Shown: positions 45,407 to 53,721 of the stretch, piece by piece
How the letters are laid out: the number at the start of each line of letters is the position of its first letter
How positions within the stretch are numbered: the first letter of the stretch is position 1
DNA from: Nocardioides sp. W7
Lineage (GTDB): Bacteria > Actinomycetota > Actinomycetes > Propionibacteriales > Nocardioidaceae
Assembly (NCBI RefSeq): GCF_022919075.1
Contig: NZ_CP095078.1
Coordinates: 5,448,253 to 5,512,252 of the forward strand
Length of the DNA stretch: 64,000 bases
Reading direction: 5' to 3'
The notes under the pieces: generated by a model
Databases searched by the model: none
What the model was told of the DNA's origin: nothing
The model's input: only the letters and a program-made list of their open reading frames with translations
Made by a program: the position numbers and the translations under genes

Positions 45407-46522
45407 TCAGGGGGCGAGGGTGAAGTAGTCGACGAAGCCGCTGGGGTCGTGGCGGCCGATGCAGAAGTGCTCGAAGAGACCCCAGCCCTCGACGGTCCGG
45501 CCGCCCTCGGTGAGCAGGCCTCTGCCGACGTGGTCGACGCAGCCGAACATGAAACGACCCTTGACCGCGTCGTCGGCCATGTCGTAGGTGAGCCGCTCGA
45601 CGAACTTCTCGCCCTTCCAGACGCCGTGGGTCCAGTCGGGGTCGCCGCCGTACCCGCCACCGACGTGGAGGGGAGCGGCCAGCAGCGAGGAGACCTCCAG
45701 CTCGAGGGTCTCCCCCGCCGCGCTCGTGCACCGGATCGTGGCGCCGGTGGGCGTCCGGCTCCCCGAGGTGTAGTGGATCTTCACCTGCGGCCAGCCGAGC
45801 TGCTCGACCCGGCCGTCGGGCCAGACCCGGTGGCAGTCGTTGAGGGTGCGGTAGCCGTTCGGGTCCTCCTGCAGGATCAGGATGATCGCGAAGTCGTCGA
45901 AGGCGAGCGGCACGTACATCCACCACATGCCCTCGAACGGCGGGTCGCTCGGAGCGCCGGCCGGCTCGGCCTCGCCGACCGGGCGGATGCCCCACGAGCG
46001 GTCCCGGCTCCCGATCCAGCGGTCGGGCGTGATCTCGATCCGTTCTCCGTCGATCTGGAGGCTGCCGGTCCACGAGCCCAGCTGCGCGAAGCGCTGCGCG
46101 TCCAGGGTCGTCCGGGCACCCGAGCGCAGCACGTGACGCTCCTCCTGGATCACCGGGAAGAGTCCCTGCCAGGTCAGGTCGGCCGCGATGCCCTCGGTCT
46201 CCTCGACCTGGATCCGGATCCGCTGGAGCGGCTCCTCGACCTCGACGCGGTAGCCCCCGACCTGCTGGTTGAGCCGGTCGCCGTCGCAGAGGTCGGAGAA
46301 GTGCAGGGCGGTCTGCTTGCCCTCGCGAGCGACGAGCAGGTAGGCGTCCTTGGTCCCGAGGTTGGGGTAGTAGCCCAGCCCGGTGATCACGAAGATCTCA
46401 CCGCTGCGGTCGTGGCAGTTGAAGTAGTTGCGGTCGTAGAAGTTCCGGTCGCTGGACGCCGGCCAGGCGATCGGCAGCGGCGCCTGGTGGATCGGGAACT
46501 CGTCGAGCTTGGTGATTGCCAT
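45407..46522 (-). CDS. Uncharacterised protein resembling AttH/CrtC-like (lipocalin-fold) proteins
   Basis: This 371-residue protein has no signal peptide or membrane helix. It is rich in Trp, Tyr and Gly in beta-strand patterns: YFNCHDRSGEIFVITGLGYYP, LLVAREGKQTALHFSD, then the recurrent motif RWIGSRDRSWGIRPVG and FEGMWWMYVPLAFDDFAI. The R-D-x-S-W-G box resembles that in hydroxyneurosporene-synthase/AttH-like proteins, some of which hydrate isoprenoid double bonds. I cannot assign a reaction. It lies 2 bp after a phosphotransferase gene and just before an aldehyde dehydrogenase, inside the choD cluster. Confidence 0.65.
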   Translation of the reverse strand: MAITKLDEFPIHQAPLPIAWPASSDRNFYDRNYFNCHDRSGEIFVITGLGYYPNLGTKDAYLLVAREGKQTALHFSDLCDGDRLNQQVGGYRVEVEEPLQRIRIQVEETEGIAADLTWQGLFPVIQEERHVLRSGARTTLDAQRFAQLGSWTGSLQIDGERIEITPDRWIGSRDRSWGIRPVGEAEPAGAPSDPPFEGMWWMYVPLAFDDFAIILILQEDPNGYRTLNDCHRVWPDGRVEQLGWPQVKIHYTSGSRTPTGATIRCTSAAGETLELEVSSLLAAPLHVGGGYGGDPDWTHGVWKGEKFVERLTYDMADDAVKGRFMFGCVDHVGRGLLTEGGRTVEGWGLFEHFCIGRHDPSGFVDYFTLAP

Positions 46523-46524
46523 TG

Positions 46525-47652
46525 CTAGGCCCCTACCTGCTTCATGATCCGCTCCATCAGCGGCTTGTGGTGCATGGCGGTCTCGATGTCCTCGGGCCGC
46601 TCCATCTCACCGAAGTGGACCGAGCGGGCGGTGGTGCGCATGAAGATCACGCACCACTGCAGGCCGTTGAAGACGTGGTACCAACCGAGGTCGCCGAGGG
46701 TCTCGCCCGACGCCTCCTGGTAGGCGGCGACGACGTCGGCCTCGTTCATGAAGTCCGGCATGCCGGGCATCTCGAGCATGTCGGTGATCGACTGGAAGAC
46801 CCAGTGGGCGAAGAGCATCCAGGACACGTCGAGCTCGCGCGGGCCGATCGCGGCCATCTCCCAGTCCAGGACCGCAACGGGGGCGAAGTCGTCGTACATC
46901 ACGTTGCCGATCCGGGCGTCGCCCCAGCACAGCACGGTGTCGCTCGACTCGGGGAGGTTCGCCTCGAGCCAGGCCAGCGCCCGCTCGGCGGTCTCGGAGC
47001 GGCCGATGTCGGGCACGGCGAACTCGTACCAGGCCCGGGCCCGGGCCAGGTGGCGCTCCAACAGGTTCGCGCCGTCGTACGGCGGGTCGAGGAACGCGAA
47101 CGTGCTCGCCGCGTCGGGGATCGCGTGCAGTGCGGCCAGGGTCGCCGTGGTGGTGTCCTGCAGCCGGCGCTGCTGCTCGGCGGTGCCGTCGAAGAGCCAG
47201 TTGTCCCCGAACGTGTAGGGCAGCACGTCCTGCGGTACGACGCCCTCGATCCGCTCCATCAGGAAGAACGGGGTGCCGAGCACCGAGCCGGTGGGCTCCA
47301 TCTTGCTCACGGCGGGCACGGGCACGTCGGTGAGCTCGCCCACGACGCGCATCGCGTCGTACTGGTGCTGGAGGTCGTAGCTCGGGAAGACCGGGAAGTC
47401 GCCCTCGGCGGGCGCGACCCGGGCGACGTAGCGGGCGACCCGCTGCTGGCCGTCCTCGGTCCAGGTGGCGTCGAAGAGCAGCGTCTCGGACGACATGCCG
47501 TTGGCGTCGATCCCGCTGTGCAGCACGACGGCGGGGTCCGCGCCGGCGGGCAGCAGGGTGGCCAACCAGTCGGCCAGCAGCCCCGGGACGGTGCTCGCGT
47601 CGCGGCTGGAGACCTGCAGCTTCATATCGGCAGGCGGTGGGGCCTGGGTCAC
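46525..47652 (-). CDS. Phosphotransferase family protein (APH/ACAD10-type kinase-like)
   Basis: This 375-residue protein has the aminoglycoside-phosphotransferase fold: the lid MKLQ to LHSGIDANGMSSETLLFD, FFLMERIEG, catalytic loop VLCWGDARIGNVMYDD (usual H-G-D replaced by W-G-D) and metal-binding VAVLDWEMAAIG. Relatives in actinobacteria sit in lipid and steroid catabolic clusters and act on acyl or hydroxyacyl substrates rather than antibiotics. GTG 47652 behind GGGAGGAA is preferred over longer starts that would run into the promoter. It is the first gene of the cluster and lies 45 bp from the KstR-like box. Confidence 0.83.
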   Translation of the reverse strand: MTQAPPPADMKLQVSSRDASTVPGLLADWLATLLPAGADPAVVLHSGIDANGMSSETLLFDATWTEDGQQRVARYVARVAPAEGDFPVFPSYDLQHQYDAMRVVGELTDVPVPAVSKMEPTGSVLGTPFFLMERIEGVVPQDVLPYTFGDNWLFDGTAEQQRRLQDTTTATLAALHAIPDAASTFAFLDPPYDGANLLERHLARARAWYEFAVPDIGRSETAERALAWLEANLPESSDTVLCWGDARIGNVMYDDFAPVAVLDWEMAAIGPRELDVSWMLFAHWVFQSITDMLEMPGMPDFMNEADVVAAYQEASGETLGDLGWYHVFNGLQWCVIFMRTTARSVHFGEMERPEDIETAMHHKPLMERIMKQVGA

Positions 47653-47696
47653 GGTTCCTCCCGGGTGTGACGTGGATCTCGTGGACCGAGCATCGG

Positions 47697-47710
47697 TGGA
47701 ACGTGTTCTA
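47697..47710. promoter_or_regulatory. KstR-like box in the divergent TetR/choD-cluster promoter
   Basis: TGGAACGTGTTCTA fits TnnAACnnGTTnnA at every fixed base. It lies 45 bp before the phosphotransferase GTG and 34 bp before the TetR ATG, so it could control both directions. A second short palindrome, CCGAT-ACG-ATCGG, lies at about 47724-47736. Confidence 0.6.
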
Positions 47711-47744
47711 GTTGTCAATGGGTTCCGATACGATCGGTCTCGTA

Positions 47745-48341
47745 ATGACGACCACGGTCCAGACCGGCGCCGCCGGACGCCCTCGCGACCCCCGGATCGA
47801 CCGGGCGGTGCTGCGCGCGACCGAGGAGCTCGTGGTCGAGGTCGGGTACGCCGACCTGACCGTCGCCGCGATCGCGGAACGGGCCGGGACCACGAAGGCG
47901 GCGATCTACCGGCGCTGGCCCGGCAAGGCCTACCTGGTGCACGAGGCGGCGTTCCCGGACGACGCCCCGGGGCCGGTCGCCGGGGACGGCCCGCTGGCCG
48001 ACGACGTCCGGGGGATGGTGGTCGCCTGCCGGGACATCTTCTCCCGACCGGTCGCCCGGGCCGCGCTGCCCGGCCTGCTCGCCGAGGTCGTCGGCGACCC
48101 GGTGCTGAACGGCGCCGTGCTGGCCCGCTTCCAGGCCGGCACCTGGGGTGCGATGCACGAGCGGCTGACCCGGGCCGTGGCCTCGGGCGAGGCCCGCCCC
48201 GGGGTCGACCCCGACGTACTCATCGAGACCGTCGGAGGGGCCACCCTGCTCGCCCTGCTGAACCGGCCCGACGGCGTGCTCGACGACGCGTGGGTCGAGG
48301 CGCTGGCCGGCCTGCTGCTCGACGGGCTGCTGCCGGCCTGA
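47745..48341 (+). CDS. TetR family transcriptional regulator
   Basis: This 198-residue protein has a typical TetR helix-turn-helix: LRATEELVVEVGYADLTVAAIAERAGTTKAAIYRRWPGKAYLV (key parts VAAIAERAGTTKAAIYRRW). The C-terminal ligand domain is all-helical. It is divergent from the choD cluster and most likely regulates it or itself. ATG 47745 is preferred; an upstream ATG at 47718 would leave no room for a promoter beside the operators. It is not recognisably KstR. Confidence 0.87.
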   Translation: MTTTVQTGAAGRPRDPRIDRAVLRATEELVVEVGYADLTVAAIAERAGTTKAAIYRRWPGKAYLVHEAAFPDDAPGPVAGDGPLADDVRGMVVACRDIFSRPVARAALPGLLAEVVGDPVLNGAVLARFQAGTWGAMHERLTRAVASGEARPGVDPDVLIETVGGATLLALLNRPDGVLDDAWVEALAGLLLDGLLPA

Positions 48342-48349
48342 GGCCCGAC

Positions 48350-50077
48350 TCAGACGATGTCGGGGACCTGCACCCGGGCCTCGTCGGCCTCCTGGTCGGT
48401 CAGCTTCAGCTGGCTCTGCCGCTCCGCCTCGACCCGCCGGAGGTAGTGGTCGACCTCCTCGGCGGTGCGCGCGGCGTCCCAGCCGAGCTCGGCGGCCATC
48501 AGCCTCGCGACGCCCGGCGCGGCTCCGACCCCCCGGTCGAAGGTCTCGATCGAGATCCTCGTGCGTCGGGTCAGCACGTCGTCGAGATGCCGGGCGCCCT
48601 CGTGGGTCACCGCGTAGACCACCTCGGCCGCCAGGTAGTCCTCGGCGCCCTCCAGCGGCAGCGCCAGCACCCGGCGCTCCTGGACCAGGTCGAGCAGGTC
48701 GTCCACGAGCCCGCCGTACCGCCCGAGCAGGTGGTCGATCCGGGCGACATGCAGCCCGGAGCGCCGGGCCAGCAGCACCCGCTGGTTGGCGCGGGTCTCA
48801 TAGCCCTCCGCGCCAAGCAGCGGCACCCGGTCGGTGATCGAGTCGCGGACCGTCATCGAGACCGTGCTCTTCAGGGAGTGCGCGGCGGCGTCGACGGCGT
48901 CCTTGGCCATCACGCGGTACGTCGTCAGCTTGCCGCCCGCGATCATCACCAGCCCGGAGACCGGTGTGACCACGGTGTGCTCGCGGGAGATCTTGGAGGT
49001 CGGCTCGGACTCGCCGGAGAGCAGCGGGCGCAGGCCGGCGTACACGCCCTCGACATCCTCGTGGTCGAGCGGCTCGCGCAGGATCGCGTTGACGTGGTCG
49101 AGGACGTAGTCGATGTCGGCTCGGCTGGCGGCGGGGTGGGCCTTGTCGAGGTTCCAGTCGGTGTCGGTGGTGCCGATGATCCAGTGCCGGCCCCACGGGA
49201 TGACGAACAGCACGGACTTCTCGGTGCGGACGATGAAGCCCGACTCCGAGCGGATCCGGTCGCGCGGGACCACGAGGTGGATGCCCTTGGACGCCTGGAC
49301 GTGCAGGGCGCCGCGGCCGCCGACCAGCTCCTGGATCTCGTCGGTCCACACGCCGGCGGCGTTGACGACGACCCGCGCGCGGACCTCGAAGTCGCGACTG
49401 GTCTCCAGGTCCCGGGCCCGGACGCCCACGACCCGCTCCCCCTCGCGGAGGAAGCCGAGCACCCGGGTGCGGGTGGCGACGTACGCGCCGTGGCCGGCGG
49501 CCGAGCGCGCGAGGGTCAGCACCAGGCGGGCGTCGTCGACCTGGCAGTCGTAGTACTGGATCGCGCCGACGATCGTCTCGGTCTTGAAGTCCGGCGCGAT
49601 CCGGGCGACGCCCTTGCGCGTGAGATGGCGGTGGCGCGGCACGCCCATCTCGGACTTCCCGAGCATCGCCATGCCGTCGTAGAGCGCGAGGCCGGCACCG
49701 ACGTACGGCCGCTCCCAGCCGCGGTGGGTGAGCGGGTAGAGGAACGGCACCGGCCGGACCAGGTGCGGCGCGAGCCGGGTGAGCAGCAGGCCGCGCTCCT
49801 GCAGGGCCTCGCGGACCAGGCCGAAGTCGAGCATCTCCAGGTAGCGCAGGCCCCCGTGGACCAGCTTGCTGGAGCGGCTGGAGGTGCCGCTGGCGAGGTC
49901 GCGCTGCTCGAGCAGGCCGGTGTTGAGACCGCGGGTCACCGCGTCCAGGGCCACCCCGGCACCGACGATCCCGCCGCCCACCACCAGCACGTCGAGCTCG
50001 GCCTCACCCGAGACCCCCGACATGGCGGCCAGGGCCGCGTCGCGGGCGTCCGGTCCGAGGGCACTCGAGATGCTCAT
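48350..50077 (-). CDS. glpD: Glycerol-3-phosphate dehydrogenase (FAD-dependent)
   Basis: This 575-residue enzyme has DVLVVGGGIVGAGVALDAVTRGL (FAD motif), LASGTSSRSSKLVHGGLRYLE, YYDCQVDDARLV and PWGRHWIIGTTDTDW, with a C-terminal DUF-type domain containing GGLVDDLLDLV. It oxidises glycerol-3-phosphate to DHAP at the membrane and passes electrons to quinone. The GDPD gene earlier in the window could provide its substrate. It converges with the TetR gene with 8 bp between stops, and a perfect hairpin lies in front of its start. Confidence 0.95.
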   Translation of the reverse strand: MSISSALGPDARDAALAAMSGVSGEAELDVLVVGGGIVGAGVALDAVTRGLNTGLLEQRDLASGTSSRSSKLVHGGLRYLEMLDFGLVREALQERGLLLTRLAPHLVRPVPFLYPLTHRGWERPYVGAGLALYDGMAMLGKSEMGVPRHRHLTRKGVARIAPDFKTETIVGAIQYYDCQVDDARLVLTLARSAAGHGAYVATRTRVLGFLREGERVVGVRARDLETSRDFEVRARVVVNAAGVWTDEIQELVGGRGALHVQASKGIHLVVPRDRIRSESGFIVRTEKSVLFVIPWGRHWIIGTTDTDWNLDKAHPAASRADIDYVLDHVNAILREPLDHEDVEGVYAGLRPLLSGESEPTSKISREHTVVTPVSGLVMIAGGKLTTYRVMAKDAVDAAAHSLKSTVSMTVRDSITDRVPLLGAEGYETRANQRVLLARRSGLHVARIDHLLGRYGGLVDDLLDLVQERRVLALPLEGAEDYLAAEVVYAVTHEGARHLDDVLTRRTRISIETFDRGVGAAPGVARLMAAELGWDAARTAEEVDHYLRRVEAERQSQLKLTDQEADEARVQVPDIV

Positions 50078-50124
50078 ACGGCCATCGTGTCAGGGGTCTG
50101 TGTCCGGGAGGTGTGCGAGCCGCC

Positions 50125-50189
50125 GGGGTAGTCCGTCACACCAGCGGGATTAAGAGCCGTCTCACCCCCCTGGTGTGACGGACTACCCC
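50125..50189. terminator. Long perfect hairpin between nitrilase-family gene and glpD
   Basis: The 20-nt arms GGGGTAGTCCGTCACACCAG (50125-50144) and exact complement (50170-50189) pair perfectly around a 25-nt loop. It starts 5 bp beyond the nitrilase stop and ends 48 bp before the glpD ATG, both on the minus strand. It may terminate the guaB3-nitrilase transcript. Confidence 0.7.
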
Positions 50190-50194
50190 ACCAC

Positions 50195-50986
50195 CTACCC
50201 CACCACCCGCTGTCCCAGGAAGGGTCGGTGGTCGTGGTGCATGGTGTGCCGGGCCCGGGTGGCGGCGACCAGGGCGGGGTCCAGCTCGGCGACCGCCAGG
50301 CCCTCCTCCTCGCCGAGCCGGGCGAGCGGGCGGCCCTCGGGGTCGTAGACCGCCGAGCCCCCGATGAACGACGACGAGCCGCAGCGACCGGTGAGCCCGG
50401 AGACGACGACGTAGAAGCCGTTGTCGAGCGCCCGGGCCGCGTAGTAGAGGTCGCGCCGGTGCGCGCCCCCGGGGAAGTACGCCATCGAGTTCAGGTAGCC
50501 GACCGCGCCGTCGTCGGCCGCGGCCCGGGCGTGCTCGGGGAAGGAGCCGTCGTAGCAGATGCTCAGCCCCAGCTCGTGGCCGCCGACGACGATCGAGGCA
50601 CCGTGGTCGCCCGGGGTGAAGTGGTCGTTCTCGGCGCCGTCGAGGTGCTGCTTGTCGTACGGCGCGTCGGTCCGGCCGTCCGGCCGCACCACCACCGACG
50701 AGAGGGTACGACGCTCGCCGCGGTCCAGCGCCGTGCTCAGCACCACGGTCGTGCCCGCGGCCGCGGCCGCCTCGCGGAGCGGGTCGAGCAGCGGGCCGGC
50801 GAGGTCGGCCGGACCCGGAAGCGAACCGGCGAACACCGCGGCGTCGTACCCGGTCAGGAACGCCTCGGGCAGCACCAGCAACTCGACGTCCTGGCTGCCC
50901 GCCAGGGCCGTGAGCCGGACCGCGGTCGCGACGTTGGCAGCCAGGTCACCGGCCTCGGCGGCCGCCTGGCCTGCCGCGACGATCAC
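50195..50986 (-). CDS. Carbon-nitrogen hydrolase (nitrilase superfamily)
   Basis: This 263-residue protein has the nitrilase triad: Glu in VLPEAFLTGYD, Lys in YDKQHLDGAEND and Cys in GLSICYDGSFPEHAR. The length and lack of a fused domain suggest an amidase of the omega-amidase/N-carbamoyl type; the substrate is unknown. The start is GTG 50986, 7 bp after the guaB3 stop, so it is cotranscribed with guaB3. Confidence 0.87.
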   Translation of the reverse strand: MIVAAGQAAAEAGDLAANVATAVRLTALAGSQDVELLVLPEAFLTGYDAAVFAGSLPGPADLAGPLLDPLREAAAAAGTTVVLSTALDRGERRTLSSVVVRPDGRTDAPYDKQHLDGAENDHFTPGDHGASIVVGGHELGLSICYDGSFPEHARAAADDGAVGYLNSMAYFPGGAHRRDLYYAARALDNGFYVVVSGLTGRCGSSSFIGGSAVYDPEGRPLARLGEEEGLAVAELDPALVAATRARHTMHHDHRPFLGQRVVG

Positions 50987-50993
50987 GCGGGAC

Positions 50994-52100
50994 TCACTCG
51001 ACGACGACCTCGACCCGCTGGAACTCCTTGAGCTCGGTGTAGCCAGTGGTGGCCATCGAGCGCTTCAGCGCGCCGATCAGGTTCATGGTGCCGTCGGCCA
51101 CCCGCGAGGGACCGAAGAGGATCTCCTCGAGCGTGCCGACGGTGTCGAACTCCACCCGCTGCCCGCGCGGCAGGTCGGCGTGGTGCGCCTCGGTGCCCCA
51201 GTGGAAGCCGCGGCCGGGTGCGTCGGTGGCCCGCGCGAACGGCGAGCCGACCATGACGGCGTCGGCGCCGCAGGCGATCGCCTTGGCCAGGTCGCCGGAC
51301 TTGCCGATCGAGCCGTCGGCGATGACGTGGACGTAGCGGCCGCCGGACTCGTCGAGGTAGTCGCGACGGGCGGCGGCGACGTCGGCGACCGCGGAGGCCA
51401 TCGGCACCGCGACGCCGAGCACCTTGCGGGTCGTGTGGGCTGCGCCGCCGCCGAAGCCGACGAGCACCCCGGCCGCGCCCGTGCGCATCAGGTGCAGGGC
51501 GGCCTGGTGGGTGGCGCAGCCGCCGACGATCACCGGCACGTCGAGCTCGTAGATGAACTCCTTGAGGTTCAGCGGCTCGGACTGCGAGGAGACGTGCTCG
51601 GCGCTGACGGTGGTGCCGCGGATGACGAACATGTCGACGCCCGCGTCGACGACGGCCTTGGCGAACTCCTTGGTGCGCTGCGGCGAGAGCGAGCCGGCGA
51701 CGGTGACGCCGGCCTCGCGGATCTCGCGGAGCCGCTCGGTGATCAGCTCGGCCTTGACCGGCTCGGTGTAGATCTCCTGCAGCCGCGCGGTCGCCTGGGC
51801 ACCGCGCAGGCCCGCGACCTCCTCCAGGAGGTCGGTCGGGTCCTCGTAGCGGGTCCAGATGCCCTCGAGGTTGAGCACCCCGAGGCCGCCGTACTGCCCG
51901 AGCGCGATGGCGGTCGCCGGGGACATCACCGAGTCCATCGGCGCGGCCAGCACCGGTAGGTCGAAGCGGTAGGCGTCGATCTGCCAGGCGACGCTGACCT
52001 CCTCCGGGTCGCGGGTGCGCCGCGAGGGCACGATGGCGATGTCGTCGAAGGAGTACGCGCGGCGAGCCCGCTTGGCCCGGCCGATTTCGATGTCGGTCAC
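50994..52100 (-). CDS. guaB3: GuaB3-type IMP dehydrogenase-related protein
   Basis: This 368-residue protein has the IMPDH barrel without CBS domains: AYSFDDIAIVPS, VLAAPMDSVMSP, YGGLGVLNLEG and VHVIADGSIGKSGDLAKAIACGAD. The loop that in IMPDH holds the catalytic Cys (GPGSICTTR in the neighbouring guaB) reads GGGAAHTTR here, with His where the Cys should be. GuaB3 is typical of actinobacteria and sits beside guaB in mycobacteria too. Its reaction in this group is uncertain. It lies 60 bp after guaB. Confidence 0.9.
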   Translation of the reverse strand: MTDIEIGRAKRARRAYSFDDIAIVPSRRTRDPEEVSVAWQIDAYRFDLPVLAAPMDSVMSPATAIALGQYGGLGVLNLEGIWTRYEDPTDLLEEVAGLRGAQATARLQEIYTEPVKAELITERLREIREAGVTVAGSLSPQRTKEFAKAVVDAGVDMFVIRGTTVSAEHVSSQSEPLNLKEFIYELDVPVIVGGCATHQAALHLMRTGAAGVLVGFGGGAAHTTRKVLGVAVPMASAVADVAAARRDYLDESGGRYVHVIADGSIGKSGDLAKAIACGADAVMVGSPFARATDAPGRGFHWGTEAHHADLPRGQRVEFDTVGTLEEILFGPSRVADGTMNLIGALKRSMATTGYTELKEFQRVEVVVE

Positions 52101-52129
52101 CGGCGAAGGATACCGACCCCGGCTCGCGT

Positions 52130-52151
52130 CCCGGCCATCCCGGTGGCCGGG
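52130..52151. other. Small hairpin in the guaB-guaB3 gap
   Basis: CCCGGCCA (52130-52137) and TGGCCGGG (52144-52151) pair perfectly around six bases, between the guaB stop and the guaB3 start. It could reduce guaB3 expression or be a processing site. Confidence 0.4.
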
Positions 52152-52160
52152 CCGCGGTGT

Positions 52161-53663
52161 CTACCGTCCGCTGTAGTTGGGCGCCTCGACCGTCATCTGC
52201 ACCCCGTGCGGGTGGCTCTCCTGGAGCGAGGCCTGGGTGATCCGGACGAACCGGCCCTTCTCCTGCAGCTCCGGGACGTTGGCGGCGCCGATGTAGAACA
52301 TCGACTGGTTGAGGCCGCCGATCAGCTGACGGGCGACGGCGGCCAGCGGGCCGCGGTAGGCGACCTGGCCCTCGATGCCCTCGGGCACGAGCTGGTCGTC
52401 GCTGGTGACCTCGGCCTGGAAGTAGCGGTCCTTGGAATAGGACTTCTTGCCGCGGCTCGACAGCGCGCCCAGCGAGCCCATGCCGCGGTAGGCCTTGAAC
52501 TGCTTGCCGTTGACGAAGATCAGGTCGCCGGGCGACTCCTCGCAGCCGGCCAGCAGCGAGCCGACCATCACGGTGTCGGCGCCGGCGACCAGCGCCTTGG
52601 CGATCTCACCGGAGTACTTCAGGCCACCGTCGGCGATCACCGGAACGCCGGCGGGCTTGCAGGCGAGGGAGGCCTCGTACACGGCCGTCACCTGGGGGGC
52701 ACCGACGCCGGTGACGACGCGCGTCGTACAGATGGAGCCGGGCCCGACGCCGACCTTGACCGCATCGACGCCGGCGTCGACGAAGGCCTGCGCACCCTCG
52801 CGGGTCGCGACGTTGCCGCCGACGACCTGGACGTGCCTGGTCGCCGGGTCGGTCTTGAGCCGCTGCACCATGTCGAGCAGCAGCCGCACGTTGCCGTGGG
52901 CGGTGTCGGCGACGAGGACGTCGGCGCCCGCCTCGATGAGCGTGGTGGCGCGCTCCCAGGCGTCGCCGAAGTAGCCGATCGCGGCGCCCACCATCAGCCG
53001 GCCGGCTGCGTCGTTGGAGGCCAGCGGGAACTGCTCGGACTTCACGAAGTCCTTGACCGTGATCAGGCCGACCAGCCGGCCCTGCTCGTCGACCAGCGGC
53101 AGCCGCTCGCGCTTGTGCTGGCGCAGCAGCAGCGTGGCGTCGTCGCGGCTGATGTCGGCCGGGCCGGTGATCAGCGGCATCGGGGTCATCACCTCGTCGA
53201 CCTTGGTGGTCGCCCACTCGGCGACCGGCGTGAAGCGGAGGTCGCGGTTGGTGATGATGCCGATCAGGCGGTTCTCGAGGTCGACGACCGGGAAGCCCGA
53301 GATGCGGTACTCGCCGGCCAACTGGTCGAGCTGCTCCAGGGTCGCGTCGGGCCCGATGGTGACCGGGTTCGAGATGATCCCCGTCTGGGTCCGCTTCACC
53401 AGGTCGACCTGGTAGGCCTGGTCCTCGATCGACAGGTTGCGGTGCAACACGCCGAGGCCGCCCTGCCGGGCCATCGCGATCGCCATCCGCGACTCGGTCA
53501 CGGTGTCCATCGCGGCGCTGACCAGCGGCACCTTGAGCGAGATCTCGCGGGTCAGCCGCGAGGTCAGGTCGATGTCCGAGGGCGCCAGGTCGGAGTGACC
53601 CGGCAGCAGCAGGACGTCGTCGTAGGTGAGACCGAGGGCGGCGAACTTGTCGGGGAGCTCCAC
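52161..53663 (-). CDS. guaB: IMP dehydrogenase
   Basis: This 500-residue enzyme has the barrel with GLTYDDVLLLPGHSD, SAAMDTVTESRMAIAMA, two CBS domains (about residues 95-215, with GFPVVDLENRLIGIITNRDL and RLPLVDEQGRLVGLITVKD), the catalytic GVGPGSICTTRVVTGVG and the flap RGMGSLGAL. It oxidises IMP to XMP, the committed step to GMP, completed by guaA. The start is GTG 53663. It corresponds in position to mycobacterial guaB2. Confidence 0.98.
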   Translation of the reverse strand: MELPDKFAALGLTYDDVLLLPGHSDLAPSDIDLTSRLTREISLKVPLVSAAMDTVTESRMAIAMARQGGLGVLHRNLSIEDQAYQVDLVKRTQTGIISNPVTIGPDATLEQLDQLAGEYRISGFPVVDLENRLIGIITNRDLRFTPVAEWATTKVDEVMTPMPLITGPADISRDDATLLLRQHKRERLPLVDEQGRLVGLITVKDFVKSEQFPLASNDAAGRLMVGAAIGYFGDAWERATTLIEAGADVLVADTAHGNVRLLLDMVQRLKTDPATRHVQVVGGNVATREGAQAFVDAGVDAVKVGVGPGSICTTRVVTGVGAPQVTAVYEASLACKPAGVPVIADGGLKYSGEIAKALVAGADTVMVGSLLAGCEESPGDLIFVNGKQFKAYRGMGSLGALSSRGKKSYSKDRYFQAEVTSDDQLVPEGIEGQVAYRGPLAAVARQLIGGLNQSMFYIGAANVPELQEKGRFVRITQASLQESHPHGVQMTVEAPNYSGR

Positions 53664-53721
53664 CCCGACAGCCTACCGGCGCTCGGCGGCCGCGGCCGCC
53701 GCAGACCGTGTGGCCTGCGGC

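Noticed and set aside
46525..47652. Aminoglycoside resistance phosphotransferase
   Set aside because: The fold is shared, but the catalytic loop starts W-G-D and the gene sits in a catabolic cluster; resistance is unlikely.
53684..53701. 18-bp palindrome CGGCGGCCGCGGCCGCCG between guaB and the ACT-GNAT gene
   Set aside because: It consists only of G and C in short periodic words, so it is likely low-complexity sequence.
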